Shown one piece after another: positions 21,357 through 32,248 of a DNA stretch of 64,000 bases. How positions within the stretch are numbered: position 1 is the stretch's first letter; the number at the start of each line of letters is the position of its first letter. The translations under genes were made by a program, and so were the position numbers. This DNA comes from Ottowia flava (GTDB lineage Bacteria > Pseudomonadota > Gammaproteobacteria > Burkholderiales > Burkholderiaceae_C): positions 409,436-473,435 of the forward strand of contig NZ_VRUA01000001.1 in NCBI RefSeq assembly GCF_008017535.1. The letters are read 5' to 3'. The notes under the pieces were generated by a model that did not search any database, was not told where the DNA came from, and saw nothing but the letters and a program-made list of their open reading frames with translations.

Positions 21357-22700
21357 TTACGATTCTTTATCGGCGTAGGGGTTCCGCGCCGATTTCATTT
21401 CCACCCGCAAAGGCGTGCCAACGAGGTCAAACGCCTTGCGAAAGCGCCCTTCCAGGTAACGTTTGTAGGTGTCGGTGACGCCTTCCAGCGAATTGCCATG
21501 CACCACGATCACAGGGGGGTTCATGCCGCCCTGGTGCGCGTAGCGCAGTTTGGGGCGGTACATGCCACTGCGCTTGGGCTGCTGGAACTGCACCGCTTCC
21601 TGCAACAGGCGTGTAAGTTGCGGGGTCGGCATCTTGCGCATCGCAGCGGCATAGGCCTTGGCGATGGATTTCCACAGCGGGCCCAGGCCCTGGCGCTTTT
21701 TGGCCGAGATGAAGTGGATCTCGGCAAATTTCAGAAAGGGCAGGCGCGTTTCGATCGAGCGCTGCACCAGTTCGCGCTGGTAGGCGTCAACCGCGTCCCA
21801 TTTGTTGACCGCCAGCACCACGGCGCGACCGGCCTCCAGGATGAAGCCGGCGATGTGCGCGTCCTGGTCGGTCACGCCCTGGGTGGCGTCGAGCAAGAGC
21901 AAGACCACGTTGGCCGATTCGATCGCCTGCAGTGTCTTGACGACCGAGAACTTCTCGATCGCCTCAAACACCTTGCCTTTGCGGCGCAGGCCAGCGGTGT
22001 CGATCAACTCAAACTGCTTGCCGTCGCGCTCGAACGGCACGGTGATGGCGTCGCGCGTAGTACCCGGCAGGTCGTAGGCAACCAGGCGCTCTTCGCCCAG
22101 CCAGGCGTTGATCAGGGTGGACTTGCCGACGTTCGGGCGGCCGGCGACGGCCAAGCGGATAACGCCGTCGTCCACCCGCACGTCCTCTTCCGGCTCTTCC
22201 GGGATGCCCAGAGCGTCCAGCGCGGCGTCCAGCATGCTGCGCACGCCCTCGCCATGCGCCGCCGACACCGGGATGACTTCGCCCAGGCCCAGTTCGTAAA
22301 ACTCGGCCAATTGCGTGCCGGCGCGCATGCCCTCGGCCTTGTTGGCCACCAGGATGCAGTTCTTGCCTTGGCGGCGCAGTTCCTTGGCGATGTCGTGGTC
22401 CTGGCCCGACAGGCCGTCGCGCGCGTCGACCACGAAGATGACGACGTCGGCCTCGGCGATGGCCTGGCGCGACTGCTTGGCCATCTCGCGAAAGATGCTG
22501 CCCTCGCCCGCCTCGGGCTCGAAGCCGCCGGTGTCGATGACGATGTACTCGCGGTTGCCCAGGCGCCCTTGGCCGTAATGGCGGTCACGCGTCAGCCCGG
22601 CGAAGTCGGCCACGATCGCGTCCCGGCTCTTGGTGAGCCGGTTGAACAGCGTGGATTTGCCGACGTTGGGGCGCCCGATCAGGGCCAATACGGGTTTCAC
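21357..22700 (-). CDS. der: Ribosome-assembly GTPase Der (EngA)
   Basis: Tandem-GTPase required for 50S maturation. 447 residues. Two P-loops GRPNVGKST (near residues 8 and 190), two DTxG motifs ([22 protein letters not shown]) and a C-terminal KH-like domain. Placed after bamB in the bamB-der arrangement common in proteobacteria. Confidence 0.97.
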   Translation of the reverse strand: MKPVLALIGRPNVGKSTLFNRLTKSRDAIVADFAGLTRDRHYGQGRLGNREYIVIDTGGFEPEAGEGSIFREMAKQSRQAIAEADVVIFVVDARDGLSGQDHDIAKELRRQGKNCILVANKAEGMRAGTQLAEFYELGLGEVIPVSAAHGEGVRSMLDAALDALGIPEEPEEDVRVDDGVIRLAVAGRPNVGKSTLINAWLGEERLVAYDLPGTTRDAITVPFERDGKQFELIDTAGLRRKGKVFEAIEKFSVVKTLQAIESANVVLLLLDATQGVTDQDAHIAGFILEAGRAVVLAVNKWDAVDAYQRELVQRSIETRLPFLKFAEIHFISAKKRQGLGPLWKSIAKAYAAAMRKMPTPQLTRLLQEAVQFQQPKRSGMYRPKLRYAHQGGMNPPVIVVHGNSLEGVTDTYKRYLEGRFRKAFDLVGTPLRVEMKSARNPYADKES

Positions 22701-22726
22701 GGGGGCGCGATCTCTTCAGCGAAAAC

Positions 22727-23878
22727 TCAATCCGGACGGAAGCCGTACACGCCGCCATTGCGCGTGACGACCACCAGCGTGTTGCCCGCCAGCACGGGCG
22801 CCACGGCGATGCCGGAGCTGTCCGTGCTCACGCGCGTCAGCGGCGAGCCGTCTTCGCGCGACAAAAAGTGCACCAGGCCAGTTTCGTCGCCCACCACGAC
22901 CGAGCGGCCCAGCACCAGCGGCGCGGTCAGGTAGCGCCATTGCAGGCGGTCGCTGGCCCAGGCGCGATCGCCGGTGTCGGCACGCCACGCGAACACGCGG
23001 CCATCGGACTCGGCGCCGAATACACGCTGGTCGTCGCCATCGACACCGGTAGCCCCATTGGCGGGGCGAGTCCAGGCGACGTTGCCGTTGTAGGTATCCA
23101 CACAACCGACAGCGGCCTGAAAGGCGCGCGCGCACACCACGTTGCCCTGTCGACGCACACCGCCGACCAGATCGACCAGTCGCTCGACATCGTTGGTGCC
23201 ACGGGCCGAGGCCACCGGAGCCTCCCAGCGCACGTTGCCGGTATCGGGGTCGACGCCCACGAGACGTCCGGCGAGGCCCGCGACCAGCGTGTTGCCGACA
23301 GCCGTGAGCACGCCCGCCTGACGCAGCACCAGCGGCTCTGCGGTGCGCTGAAGGTTCCACAGCAAAGTGCCGGCACTGCCGTCCAGCGCAGTCAGTGAGC
23401 GATCGGCCCCCAGCACGAAGACACGGCCACCCGCCACCAGGGGAGCGGTGTAACTCTGTGTCGGCAGGCGGTAGCGCCACACCTCACGGCCGCCCTGCAG
23501 CGCGATCACCACGTTGTCGCGTGTCACCACGGCGGTGGTCTTGCCATCGCCACCGACGCCGGCCGACAGCGCGGCGCCTGCGTTGGCGCGGGCGACTTCG
23601 CCACCCGTGTTGGCGTCCAGCGTCACCAGACTGCCATCGCTGCCAGCCAGCAGGACCTGCGAGCCGAGCACGCGCACCTGCAGCGGGAAGTTGACGGCGG
23701 GAATGCGTGCCGTCCAAGCCGCGCGAACGCCCATCAGGGCGACGTTGGGCGGCAACTCGGCCGGTTTGGGCCTGGCAGAACCGCTGGCGCATCCGGCCAG
23801 TACGACCGCGGCAAGCAGACTCGCGCCCAACGCGAGCGAGCGGCTCAGAGCCGTCGTTGATGAGGAGGTGCGCGCCAT
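22727..23878 (-). CDS. bamB: Outer-membrane assembly lipoprotein BamB
   Basis: PQQ-like beta-propeller lipoprotein of the Bam complex. 383 residues from ATG 23878. Signal with lipobox LAGCASG, then repeated propeller blades (TLDANTGGEVARA, GVDPDTGNVRWE, CVDTYNGNVAWTR). Its ATG overlaps the stop of the upstream YfgM-like gene by 1 nt. Confidence 0.95.
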   Translation of the reverse strand: MARTSSSTTALSRSLALGASLLAAVVLAGCASGSARPKPAELPPNVALMGVRAAWTARIPAVNFPLQVRVLGSQVLLAGSDGSLVTLDANTGGEVARANAGAALSAGVGGDGKTTAVVTRDNVVIALQGGREVWRYRLPTQSYTAPLVAGGRVFVLGADRSLTALDGSAGTLLWNLQRTAEPLVLRQAGVLTAVGNTLVAGLAGRLVGVDPDTGNVRWEAPVASARGTNDVERLVDLVGGVRRQGNVVCARAFQAAVGCVDTYNGNVAWTRPANGATGVDGDDQRVFGAESDGRVFAWRADTGDRAWASDRLQWRYLTAPLVLGRSVVVGDETGLVHFLSREDGSPLTRVSTDSSGIAVAPVLAGNTLVVVTRNGGVYGFRPD

Positions 23879-24552
23879 CACGAAACCGCTCCTGACTTGG
23901 TGCCGGCATCAGGGTCAATGCCCAGCGCGTTCAATTTCATGCCGACCAGCCTGCGGTAGTCACCGCTGTCGGCGGTGAGGCCCTGGTACGCCTTGCCGTA
24001 TTCGGCAGCGGCTTCGACGCGCTTGCCCTGCAGCACCAGCACATCGCCGCGGCGGTCGGCCGCCAGTGGCACGAAGCTGGCCGGGAATGAGCCGGCCAGT
24101 TGCTTGAGCGCTTCGTCGTACGCCTTGTCGGCCATCAGCAGGCCCGCGAGGCGCAGTCGTGCGGAGGCCTGTAAACCCTCATCGGAAGCCTTGTCCGCCA
24201 CCCAGGCCAGCGCCGCCTTGGCTTCGGCCGACTTGGATTTTTCGTGCAGCAGTTTGGCTGCCAGCAGCGCACCCTGCGCAGCGTAGGTCGTGCCGCCGTA
24301 CTTGTCCTTCATGTCGGCCAGCGTGCGTTCAACGCGTGCGACATCACCGGCATCCACATTGCGGCTGATTTCTTCGTACAGAACGGAAGCCAGCGCGCCC
24401 TGACGCCGCTCCCAGTACTGCCAGCCGGTCCAGGCCGCATAGGCGCCCAGGACTGCAATCAGCACCCAAGTGATCAGGTTGCCCCAGCGCTCCCAGAAGT
24501 GCTTGATCGCGTCAAGCTGTTCCTGTTCTTCAAGGTCGAGATGTTTGGCCAT
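23878..24552 (-). CDS. YfgM-like tetratricopeptide membrane protein
   Basis: 224 residues. Short cytoplasmic N-terminus, one membrane helix (LITWVLIAVLGAYAAWTGW), and a periplasmic TPR-like domain. Family members associate with SecYEG and periplasmic chaperones. Located between hisS and bamB, the conserved hisS-yfgM-bamB-der order. Confidence 0.9.
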   Translation of the reverse strand: MAKHLDLEEQEQLDAIKHFWERWGNLITWVLIAVLGAYAAWTGWQYWERRQGALASVLYEEISRNVDAGDVARVERTLADMKDKYGGTTYAAQGALLAAKLLHEKSKSAEAKAALAWVADKASDEGLQASARLRLAGLLMADKAYDEALKQLAGSFPASFVPLAADRRGDVLVLQGKRVEAAAEYGKAYQGLTADSGDYRRLVGMKLNALGIDPDAGTKSGAVS

Positions 24553-24570
24553 GTGCGGAAGATTGTTCGG

Positions 24571-25875
24571 TCAAGCGGTGGATTTTAGGGTGCCCGCCCA
24601 GGCGGTCACATCGGCAAGGGGTTGGCGCGTCTGGGCGCCGGCGCCATCGCGCAGCGCCTTAACGGTCACTTCGCCCGCCGCCAGCTCGTCGGCGCCAAAG
24701 ATCAGGGCGTAGCGCGCCCCCGAGCCGTCGGCGCGCTTGAACTGGCTCTTCATGCTGCCCATGCCTTCGCCGGTGCCCGCGTGCATCTGCACGGCGACGC
24801 CGGCGGCGCGCAAGGCGTGCAGCGCACGCAAGGCCTGCGGCAGCGCGGTGGCGTCGGGCAGGATGGCGTAAGCGTCGGGCGTGGCTACGGGGGTCTGAAC
24901 GCCCTCTTCCTTGAGCAACTCAAGCACGCGTTCGACGCCCAGCGCCCAGCCCACGGCCGGCGCGGCCTTGCCGCCGATCTGCTCGATCAGATAGTCGTAG
25001 CGCCCGCCGCCGCAGATCGTTCCCTGCGCGCCCAGGCTGTCGGTGATGAATTCGAATACCGTCAGGTTGTAGTAGTCCAGCCCCCGCACCAGGCGCGGGT
25101 TGACGCGCCAGGCGATCCCGTTGGCGTCCAGGATGGCCTGCACGGCGGCGAAGTGCGCCTTCGACGCTTCGCCCAGGTAGTCCATCAGCTTGGGCGCGCC
25201 TTCGACCAGCGCCTGCATGGCGGGGTTCTTGGTGTCCAGGATGCGCAGCGGGTTGCTGTGCAAGCGGCGCTTGGCGTCTTCGTCCAACTGGTCGGCGTGC
25301 GCTTCGAGGTAGGCGATAAGCGCCGCACGGTGCTCGCGCCGCTCGTCGGGCTGGCCCAGGCTGTTGAGTTCGAGCCGCCACTGCGTGATGCCCAGTTCGC
25401 GCCACAGCGACACGGCCAGCAGGATCAACTCGGCATCGACCTCGGGGCCGCCGAAGCCCAACGCCTCGGCACCGATCTGGTGGAACTGGCGGTAGCGCCC
25501 GCGTTGCGGCCGCTCGCGCCGGAACATCGGGCCCATGTAGTACAGGCGCTTGCCGCCGTCGTACAGCAGGTTGTGCTCGGCCACGGCGCGCACCACACCG
25601 GCGGTGGCTTCGGGGCGCAGGCTCAGGTGCTCGGCGTTGCCTTGCTGGTCCTGACGGTCCTGGAAGGAATACATCTCCTTCTCGACCACGTCCGTCACCT
25701 CGCCCAAGCCGCGCGTGAAGAGCTGGGTGTGCTCCATGATCGGCGTGCGGATGTTGCGGTAGGCGTGTGTGGCCATGACGCGGCGCACCACGTCTTCCAG
25801 CCATTCCCAGCGCGCCGAATCTGGCGGCAGGATGTCGTTCATGCCTTTCACGGCCGTGATGGAATTGCCTGACAT
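24571..25875 (-). CDS. hisS: Histidyl-tRNA synthetase
   Basis: Class II synthetase, 434 residues. Contains the histidine-specific segments [14 protein letters not shown] and [12 protein letters not shown], motif 2 around [20 protein letters not shown], and a C-terminal anticodon-binding domain. Start [18 protein letters not shown]. Confidence 0.97.
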   Translation of the reverse strand: MSGNSITAVKGMNDILPPDSARWEWLEDVVRRVMATHAYRNIRTPIMEHTQLFTRGLGEVTDVVEKEMYSFQDRQDQQGNAEHLSLRPEATAGVVRAVAEHNLLYDGGKRLYYMGPMFRRERPQRGRYRQFHQIGAEALGFGGPEVDAELILLAVSLWRELGITQWRLELNSLGQPDERREHRAALIAYLEAHADQLDEDAKRRLHSNPLRILDTKNPAMQALVEGAPKLMDYLGEASKAHFAAVQAILDANGIAWRVNPRLVRGLDYYNLTVFEFITDSLGAQGTICGGGRYDYLIEQIGGKAAPAVGWALGVERVLELLKEEGVQTPVATPDAYAILPDATALPQALRALHALRAAGVAVQMHAGTGEGMGSMKSQFKRADGSGARYALIFGADELAAGEVTVKALRDGAGAQTRQPLADVTAWAGTLKSTA

Positions 25876-25883
25876 CGATCGAA

Positions 25884-25944
25884 TTACTCTTATTTTAATA
25901 GCTGGCCGCGCAGGTGGTTGTAGGGGCTGCGGCCTGTTTTTATC
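25884..25944 (+). repeat. Dispersed repeat, copy 6
   Basis: Fills the ispG-hisS gap, antisense. TACTCTTATTTTAATAGCTG is followed by GCCGCGCAGGTGG, TAGGGGCTGCGGCC and TGTTTTTATCT; the 3' end resembles a terminator stem with a T-tract. Confidence 0.8.
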
Positions 25945-25949
25945 TAAAA

Positions 25950-27227
25950 CTAGCCCTGTGCGGCAGCACCGAACCGCCGCTCGATGTAGTCGGCCACGAT
26001 CTGGTGGAATTCGTCGGCGATGCGCTCACCGCGCAGCGTCATGGCCTTCTGGCCATCGATGAACACCGGCGCCGCCGGCGCTTCGCCCGTGCCCGGCAGG
26101 CTGATGCCGATGTCGGCGTGCTTGCTCTCGCCCGGGCCGTTGACGATACAGCCCATCACCGCCACCTTCAGCGCCTCGACGCCCGGGTACTTGCTGCGCC
26201 ACACCGGCATCTGCGCGCGCAGGTGGTCGTCGATCTGCTTGGCCAGTTCCTGGAACGTGGTGCTGGTGGTGCGGCCGCAACCCGGGCAGGCGGTCACGCT
26301 GGGCACGAAGATGCGCAGGCCGAGCGATTGCAGGATTTCGGACGCGATCACCACCTCCTGCGTGCGCGATTCGCCCGGCTGCGGCGTGAGGCTGACGCGG
26401 ATCGTGTCGCCCACGCCTTCCTGCAGCAGAATCGACAGCGCCGCGGCCGACGCCACCGTGCCCTTTGTGCCCATGCCGGCTTCGGTGAGGCCCAGGTGCA
26501 GCGGGAAGTCGCAGCGGCGGGCGAGCTCGCGGTACACGGCAATCAAATCCTGCACCCCGCTGACCTTGCAGCTCAGAATGACCTGCTCGGGCGCCATGCC
26601 CAGCTCGACCGCCTGTTCGGCTGAGCCGATGGCCGACTGGATCAGCGCCTCGTACATGACCTGGCGCGCTTCCCACGGGCGGGCGCGGCGAGCGTTCTCG
26701 TCCATCAGGCCAGCCAGCAGGTCCTGGTCGAGGCTGCCCCAGTTGACGCCAATGCGCACCGGCTTGTCCCACTTCAGCGCGGCGTCGATCATCAAGCCGA
26801 ACTGCGCGTCGCGCTTGGCGCCCTTGCCCACGTTGCCGGGGTTGATGCGGTACTTGGACAGCGCCTGGGCGCAGTCCGGGAAGTCGGTCAGCAGCCGGTG
26901 GCCGTTGTAGTGGAAGTCGCCAATCAGGGGCACGTCGATGCCCATCCGGTCCAGCTGTTCGCGGATGTAGGGCACCTGCGCCGCGGCTTCGGGCGTGTTG
27001 ACGGTGATGCGCACCAGCTCGCTGCCAGCGATCGCCAGTTCCTTGACCTGGATGGCGGTGGCGATCGCGTCCACGGTGTCGGTGTTGGTCATCGACTGCA
27101 CGCGCACCGGCGCGTCGCCACCCAGCGTGACCACGCGATCGCCCCACACCACGCGCGCCTGGCGCGTGCGGCGCGCGGCAGGCGCCGCAACGGCAATCGG
27201 CTGTGGCTCGACAGACTGATCCATCAT
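25950..27227 (-). CDS. ispG: 4-hydroxy-3-methylbut-2-enyl diphosphate synthase (flavodoxin)
   Basis: [4Fe-4S] enzyme of the MEP isoprenoid pathway. 425 residues. Cluster ligands in CPGCGRTT and in [11 protein letters not shown]-terminal TIM barrel. Two tandem ATGs (27227, 27224); the first overlaps the rodZ stop. Betaproteobacterial length with an internal insertion is normal. Confidence 0.96.
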   Translation of the reverse strand: MMDQSVEPQPIAVAAPAARRTRQARVVWGDRVVTLGGDAPVRVQSMTNTDTVDAIATAIQVKELAIAGSELVRITVNTPEAAAQVPYIREQLDRMGIDVPLIGDFHYNGHRLLTDFPDCAQALSKYRINPGNVGKGAKRDAQFGLMIDAALKWDKPVRIGVNWGSLDQDLLAGLMDENARRARPWEARQVMYEALIQSAIGSAEQAVELGMAPEQVILSCKVSGVQDLIAVYRELARRCDFPLHLGLTEAGMGTKGTVASAAALSILLQEGVGDTIRVSLTPQPGESRTQEVVIASEILQSLGLRIFVPSVTACPGCGRTTSTTFQELAKQIDDHLRAQMPVWRSKYPGVEALKVAVMGCIVNGPGESKHADIGISLPGTGEAPAAPVFIDGQKAMTLRGERIADEFHQIVADYIERRFGAAAQG

Positions 27228-28132
27228 TTCACCTGGAAGCGCGAGACAGTCGTCTTGCTGAGCGACTTGTGATCGAACGGTTCACCACGCACGGTGACGG
27301 TGACCGCATCCTTGCGGCCCACGGTCACAGCCAGCGGCACCTCGCCGTTTAGCTTCACGGTCTCGCCACTGGCCAAAGCCCGGTTGATGAGTTGCTTGCC
27401 GTTGGCATCGCGCACCGTCAGCCAGGTCTCGGCGTTGGCCACGAAGGTCAGCAAATCGGAGCCCGAAGAAGCGGCTGCCTCCGCGCCCGATCCCGCCGGC
27501 GCTGGCGCCGACGCCACAGACTGTTCAGCCGAGGCCGCGCCGGCTGGCATTTCGGCGGGGGGTGCGGGCTCTGCCACGGGGGCGGCAGGCTCCTGGTTGG
27601 CGTCGGCAGTGACTGGCGGCTCGCTGGTGGGCGAGGTCAGCTGGATCGGCAGCGTAGGCAACAGCCACAACGCTAGCGCACCCAGCAGCAAGGCGGCGAC
27701 CACGATCAGCAAAGGCTTCGAAAAGCTGTTCTTGAGCATCGGCGCCGGCGTGTCGCCCACCCGACGGAACGGCGGATTGGCCACATGGCCCTGCGCACGC
27801 AGCCCTGGTGCCGACAGGGGCATGCGTTCCAGCACGGGCGCGGGATCGGCCCCAAAAGCGCGGCAGATCGCAGACGCCAAGCCGCGCGCAAACGTCAAGT
27901 CGGGCAGTTCGTCGAAGCGATCGTTTTCCAGGGCATCCAGCTTCTGCAGCGACACCTTCATCGCGCTGGCCACCAAAGCGGCATCGACGCCCGCAGCCTC
28001 GCGCAGCTGGCGCAGCATGGCACCGGGCGAAGAGCCCTGCAGAGCAGGCGCAGCGCTGCCTGTCGCGTCAGGTGTCGGCGCGGTATCCGGCGCCGTCTGG
28101 CTATGGGTGAAGGTGGAATCGCGCTCAGTCAT
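27224..28132 (-). CDS. rodZ: RodZ-like helix-turn-helix membrane protein
   Basis: Cell-shape protein linking MreB to the envelope. 302 residues from ATG 28132. N-terminal HTH_25 domain ([19 protein letters not shown]), membrane helix ([19 protein letters not shown]), Pro/Ala-rich periplasmic linker and C-terminal DUF4115 domain ([13 protein letters not shown]). Overlaps both pilF and ispG by a few bases. Confidence 0.9.
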   Translation of the reverse strand: MTERDSTFTHSQTAPDTAPTPDATGSAAPALQGSSPGAMLRQLREAAGVDAALVASAMKVSLQKLDALENDRFDELPDLTFARGLASAICRAFGADPAPVLERMPLSAPGLRAQGHVANPPFRRVGDTPAPMLKNSFSKPLLIVVAALLLGALALWLLPTLPIQLTSPTSEPPVTADANQEPAAPVAEPAPPAEMPAGAASAEQSVASAPAPAGSGAEAAASSGSDLLTFVANAETWLTVRDANGKQLINRALASGETVKLNGEVPLAVTVGRKDAVTVTVRGEPFDHKSLSKTTVSRFQVK

Positions 28133-28952
28133 CGAACGCCCCCCGTTCATAGGCCAGCAATTCGCGCGACTGCGGGAAACGGCGGCGTAGTTGCGATGCG
28201 AGTTGTTCCATGGCCTGTCGATTGTTCATGCGGCGCTCCACCCGGATGCCCAGCCACAGCGATTCGGCGTTGGCCAATTCGCTGTTGTTGAGGCGGCGAA
28301 TGTAGAACTGCGCGCGCTGATAGTCGCCGCGCTTGTACAGCAGCGCCGACAGGTTGTAGGCGGTCACCGGGTTGCCGGCATCCAGTTCGTACGAATGCAT
28401 CAGCGTCGCTTCGGCACGGGCGTTGTCGCCAGCGCGGCTTTCGCAGATGCCCTGGGTCATTAACGTCCTGGCACGGCCCTGGTAGCTGGGCACGGCAATC
28501 GCGCGCTGAAACGACGCCGTCGCTTCAGGGTAGCGCCCTTGCTGGCACTGTAGCCAGCCCAGGTTGTGCATGGCGTTGGCATCGCGCGGATTGGCGCTGA
28601 TGGCGCGCGCGAAATGCGATTCGGCCATGGCCATCTCGCCCAGCTTCATGTAGATCAGCCCGCCCAGGTTGTACGCATCGCCGAAGCTGGGGTCGACCGC
28701 CAGCACCTTCTTCAGCTCATCGAGCGCGATCGTGGTCTGGTTGTTTTCGAAATAACCCGTCGCCAGCGCCAGCCGCGTGCGGGCACGGGCACGGGTCGGG
28801 CTGTCGTCCGACGCCGTATGGAGTTCGGTGGGAGCGCCCACCGAACCGCCCGGCGCCGTCGCACAACCGGCCCAGCCGCCCATCAGCAAGACCGCACCGG
28901 CGAGCAGCAGCAGCCGATGCGCCGCAGAAGATCGCGATAGCGCAGAGTTCAT
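28125..28952 (-). CDS. pilF: Type IV pilus biogenesis lipoprotein PilF/PilW
   Basis: TPR pilotin for the PilQ secretin. 275 residues from ATG 28952. Lipobox GWAGCAT, then several TPR units (AYNLGGLIYMKLGEMAMAES, AMHNLGWLQCQQGRYPEA). Lies 1 bp after rlmN; the rlmN-pilF-rodZ-ispG-hisS order is conserved. Confidence 0.92.
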   Translation of the reverse strand: MNSALSRSSAAHRLLLLAGAVLLMGGWAGCATAPGGSVGAPTELHTASDDSPTRARARTRLALATGYFENNQTTIALDELKKVLAVDPSFGDAYNLGGLIYMKLGEMAMAESHFARAISANPRDANAMHNLGWLQCQQGRYPEATASFQRAIAVPSYQGRARTLMTQGICESRAGDNARAEATLMHSYELDAGNPVTAYNLSALLYKRGDYQRAQFYIRRLNNSELANAESLWLGIRVERRMNNRQAMEQLASQLRRRFPQSRELLAYERGAFDD

Positions 28953-28953
28953 G

Positions 28954-30114
28954 TCACAGCCTTTCTCTGGGAGCCGCCACCTTCGGCTTGGGCATCTGTT
29001 GCAGCACCACAGTGCGCTGGCGCGCCACGCGATCCTGCACACGGGTGCGATCCTGGACATCCCCGGCCAGCTGGCCGCAGGCGGCGTCGATATCGTCGCC
29101 CCGCGTCTTGCGCACCGTGGTCACGATGCCGGCGTCGTTCAGCAGTTTGCCAAACGCCAGCACGCGCGGCATGGGCGAGCGTTTCAGCCCCGACGCGGGG
29201 AAGGGGTTGAACGGAATCAGGTTGAACTTGCCGCGCAGGCCCCGTTGACCGTGCGTGCGCATCAGCTCGATCAGCGCCTGGGCATGCTCGGGCGCGTCGT
29301 TGACGCCGTCGAGCATGCAGTATTCAAAGGTGATGAAGTCGCGCGGAGCACTGGCCAGGTAGGCGGTGCAGGTGCGCAGCAGTTCATCGATGGGGTATTT
29401 CTTGTTGAGCGGCACCAGGTGGTCGCGCAGCTCGTCGGTCGGCGCGTGCAGCGACACGGCCAGCGCCACCGAGCAGTCGCGCGCCAGGCGCTCCATCATC
29501 GGCACCACGCCGGAAGTGGACACCGTCACGCGACGGCGCGACAGGCCGTAGCCGTGATCGTCCAGCATGGTGCGCAGCGACGGGATCAAGCGGTCGTAGT
29601 TCTGCAGCGGCTCGCCCATGCCCATCATCACCACGTTGGAGATGACGCGCTCGGTGGTCTTGAGGTGCTGGCGCAGGTAATGTTCGGCAAACCACAGCTG
29701 CGCCGTGATCTCGGCCGTCGTCAAATTCCGCGAAAAGCCCTGGTGCCCGGTCGAGCAGAAGCGGCAGCCCACGGCGCAACCGGCTTGGGAAGAAACGCAC
29801 AGCGTGCCCCGATCGTCTTCGGGAATGAACACGGCCTCAACGGCGTTGCCACCACCCACATCGAACAGCCACTTGATGGTACCGTCGCGCGAGTCGTGCT
29901 GGCTGATGATGGGCAGCGCCCGGACTTCGGCCACGCCCGCGAGCTTGTCGCGGAAGGCTTTGGCCAGATCGGTCATCTGGCCGAAATCGGCCACGCCGCG
30001 CTGGTGGATCCAGCGGAACAGTTGCGTGGCGCGAAAGCGCTTTTCGCCCAGCCCCTCGCAAAACGACGTGAGCCCGTCGAGGTCGAAATCGAGCAGATTG
30101 ACGGGTGTGGTCAT
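28954..30114 (-). CDS. rlmN: 23S rRNA A2503 / tRNA A37 C2-methyltransferase RlmN
   Basis: Radical-SAM methyltransferase, 386 residues. The CxxxCxxC cluster motif is CAVGCRFC, and [12 protein letters not shown] contains a family motif. Start [15 protein letters not shown]. Downstream of ndk by 25 bp. Confidence 0.96.
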   Translation of the reverse strand: MTTPVNLLDFDLDGLTSFCEGLGEKRFRATQLFRWIHQRGVADFGQMTDLAKAFRDKLAGVAEVRALPIISQHDSRDGTIKWLFDVGGGNAVEAVFIPEDDRGTLCVSSQAGCAVGCRFCSTGHQGFSRNLTTAEITAQLWFAEHYLRQHLKTTERVISNVVMMGMGEPLQNYDRLIPSLRTMLDDHGYGLSRRRVTVSTSGVVPMMERLARDCSVALAVSLHAPTDELRDHLVPLNKKYPIDELLRTCTAYLASAPRDFITFEYCMLDGVNDAPEHAQALIELMRTHGQRGLRGKFNLIPFNPFPASGLKRSPMPRVLAFGKLLNDAGIVTTVRKTRGDDIDAACGQLAGDVQDRTRVQDRVARQRTVVLQQMPKPKVAAPRERL

Positions 30115-30139
30115 GCGAGCGGGGCCAGGCCGCGGTCGA

Positions 30140-30565
30140 TCAACGCGAGTAGATCGCCAGGCCCGGGAAGAAGAAGGCCACTTCCACGGCAGCGGTTTCA
30201 GGGGCGTCCGAGCCGTGCACGGCGTTGGCGTCGATGCTGTCGGCGAAGTCGGCGCGGATGGTGCCCTTGTCGGCCTTCTTGGGGTCGGTGGCGCCCATCA
30301 GTTCGCGGTTCTTGGCGATGGCGCCTTCACCTTCCAGCGCCTGGATCATCACCGGGCCGGAGATCATGAAGTCCACCAGGTCCTTGAAGAAGGGGCGCTC
30401 CTTGTGCACGGCGTAGAACTGCTCGGCCTCCAGGCGCGACAGGTGCTGCATGCGGGCGGCAACGACTTTCAGGCCAGCGGCTTCAAAGCGCGCGTAGATC
30501 TGGCCGATGACGTTCTTGGCGACGGCGTCGGGCTTGATGATGGACAGGGTGCGTTCGGTGGCCAT
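30140..30565 (-). CDS. ndk: Nucleoside diphosphate kinase
   Basis: Balances NTP pools by a phospho-His intermediate. 141 residues with His117 in [12 protein letters not shown] and the N-terminal [11 protein letters not shown] minus-strand TTGACA at 30640-30645 upstream is a possible -35, but the nearest -10 (TAAAAT, 30623-30628) is only 11 bp away. Confidence 0.98.
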   Translation of the reverse strand: MATERTLSIIKPDAVAKNVIGQIYARFEAAGLKVVAARMQHLSRLEAEQFYAVHKERPFFKDLVDFMISGPVMIQALEGEGAIAKNRELMGATDPKKADKGTIRADFADSIDANAVHGSDAPETAAVEVAFFFPGLAIYSR

Positions 30566-30739
30566 GAGGGTAGGTTCCTGAAAGGGAAAGAAAATTCAAT
30601 GCCGAATTGGGCAAAGCCTTAGATTTTAACCGGCGTGCATGTCAATGCTGTGCGCAGGGGCGGACGGCGCGCGAGTGGCGTTTGAAGGCCGCTTCGTGGG
30701 CCTGCACGGGTCGCGTTACTTGGGCTCCACGCATCCACT

Positions 30740-32248
30740 TCAACCGCGGCGCCCGCCACCACCGCCGCCGCGCGCAGGCTTGCCACCTTTGCGCCCGCCA
30801 CCCGCGCCTTCATAGCGCCGCTGGCGCGACAGGCTGTCGGCACCAATGTAACCCTGCGAGGTGCGCAGCGGATCGGGCTGACCGCCCTGCCCACCCTGCC
30901 CGCGCGGGCCTTCGCCCGGGTTGGCGCTGGGGGCGCGACGCCGCGCGTTGGGGTTGGCGCCGTAGGCGGCGCGCGGCGCTTCCACATTGCGCGAACCGCC
31001 AGGGTTGGACATGTTGGGGCGCGGGCCGCTGCCACGCCCGCGGTCGCCCCGGCCGGGCCGCTTGGCGACCTTGGCGTCATCAACCGGGTCGCGTCCGCCC
31101 TGGATCACGTGGCTGGGCGTGCCCGAGGCCGCGCCCAGCGCCTGGATGTCCCGCTCGTGCAGCTCCATCCAGGCGCCGCGCTTCAGGCCGCGCGGCAGCA
31201 TCATGGCGCCGTAGCGGATGCGGATGAGGCGGCTGACGGCGTGGCCGACCGATTCGATCATGCGCCGCACCTCGCGGTTGCGGCCTTCGGAAATGGTGAC
31301 GCGGTACCACTGGTTGGCGCCCTCGCCCAGCCCCTCCTCCTTGATGGAGCCGAATTGCGCGATGCCGTCTTCCAGCTGCACGCCGTCCAGCAGGCGCTGC
31401 TTTTCCTCGTCGCTCAAGGCGCCGAGCACGCGCACGGCGTATTCGCGCTCCAGCCCGAAGCGCGGGTGCATCAGCCGGTTGGCCAGCTCACCCGAGTTGG
31501 TGAACAGCAACAAGCCTTCGGTGTTCAGGTCCAGCCGGCCGACCGACTGCCACTTGCCCTGCTGCAGAAAGGGCAGCTTACGGAACACGGTTGGGCGGTT
31601 TTGCGGATCGTCGTGGGTGACGACTTCGCCCACCGGCTTGTGGTAGGCCAGCACGCGCGCCGGTGGCGGCGCAATGCGCACCGTGACCGGACGGCCGTTG
31701 ATCTTGACCTTGTCACCAAACTGGATGCGCTGACCGACGTGGGCGGGCTGGTTGTTGACCGAGATGCGGCCTTGCTGGATCAGTTGCTCCATCTCCAGGC
31801 GCGAGCCCAAACCGGCCTGCGCCAGCACCTTGTGCAGCTTGGGCTGCTCGGCGTCCGGCAGCAGCACGCGTTTGGCGGGCTGGCTCGGGGCATCGGCCGC
31901 GCCCTCGTCCGCCTCATCGTCAAAGCGGCCTGAGACCACGTCGTCGAACGCGACGGGCGCTTCTTCCAGCGCGACCTGGTCGGCTTCTCCCGGCGCGGCG
32001 CCCTCGCCATCTGCAGCGACGGGCGTGGGCACCTCCAGTGCCTCGCCAAGGTCCGCATCGGCCGGCGGCGCCTTGGGTTGGCGTGCAGCGGTCTTCTTTG
32101 CAGCGGTCTTGGCTGCTACTTTTTTGGTAGCTGACCGCGCAGATGGCTCTATGGCCACAGCCCTATTTTTCTTGGATTTTTCGGCCGCGGCGGAAGCCGC
32201 GCCCTCGGGCGCGCTGGGGGTGGAATCGGCGGGCTGATCGGTGTTCAT
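30740..32248 (-). CDS. rluB: 23S rRNA pseudouridine synthase RluB-type, with long low-complexity ends
   Basis: 502 residues against about 250-300 for the family. The core has an S4 domain (about 135-195) and the RsuA-type catalytic motif [15 protein letters not shown]. An Ala/Lys/Glu-rich N-terminal extension of about 130 residues and a Gly/Arg-rich RGG-like C-terminal tail ([16 protein letters not shown]) flank it. The N-terminal extension contains an antisense dispersed repeat copy. ATG overlaps the scpB stop. Confidence 0.9.
   Translation of the reverse strand: MNTDQPADSTPSAPEGAASAAAEKSKKNRAVAIEPSARSATKKVAAKTAAKKTAARQPKAPPADADLGEALEVPTPVAADGEGAAPGEADQVALEEAPVAFDDVVSGRFDDEADEGAADAPSQPAKRVLLPDAEQPKLHKVLAQAGLGSRLEMEQLIQQGRISVNNQPAHVGQRIQFGDKVKINGRPVTVRIAPPPARVLAYHKPVGEVVTHDDPQNRPTVFRKLPFLQQGKWQSVGRLDLNTEGLLLFTNSGELANRLMHPRFGLEREYAVRVLGALSDEEKQRLLDGVQLEDGIAQFGSIKEEGLGEGANQWYRVTISEGRNREVRRMIESVGHAVSRLIRIRYGAMMLPRGLKRGAWMELHERDIQALGAASGTPSHVIQGGRDPVDDAKVAKRPGRGDRGRGSGPRPNMSNPGGSRNVEAPRAAYGANPNARRRAPSANPGEGPRGQGGQGGQPDPLRTSQGYIGADSLSRQRRYEGAGGGRKGGKPARGGGGGGRRG
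32111..32172 (+). repeat. Dispersed repeat, copy 7 (inside rluB)
   Basis: GGCTGCTACTTTTTTGGTAG, then CTGACCGCGCAGAT, CTCTATGGCCACAGCCCTATTTTT. Antisense to rluB and translated in frame within its Lys/Ala-rich N-terminal extension. Confidence 0.75.

Noticed and set aside
30623..30645. TTGACA and TAAAAT as the ndk promoter
   Set aside because: Spacing is 11 bp, too short for a sigma-70 promoter; kept only as a note under ndk.
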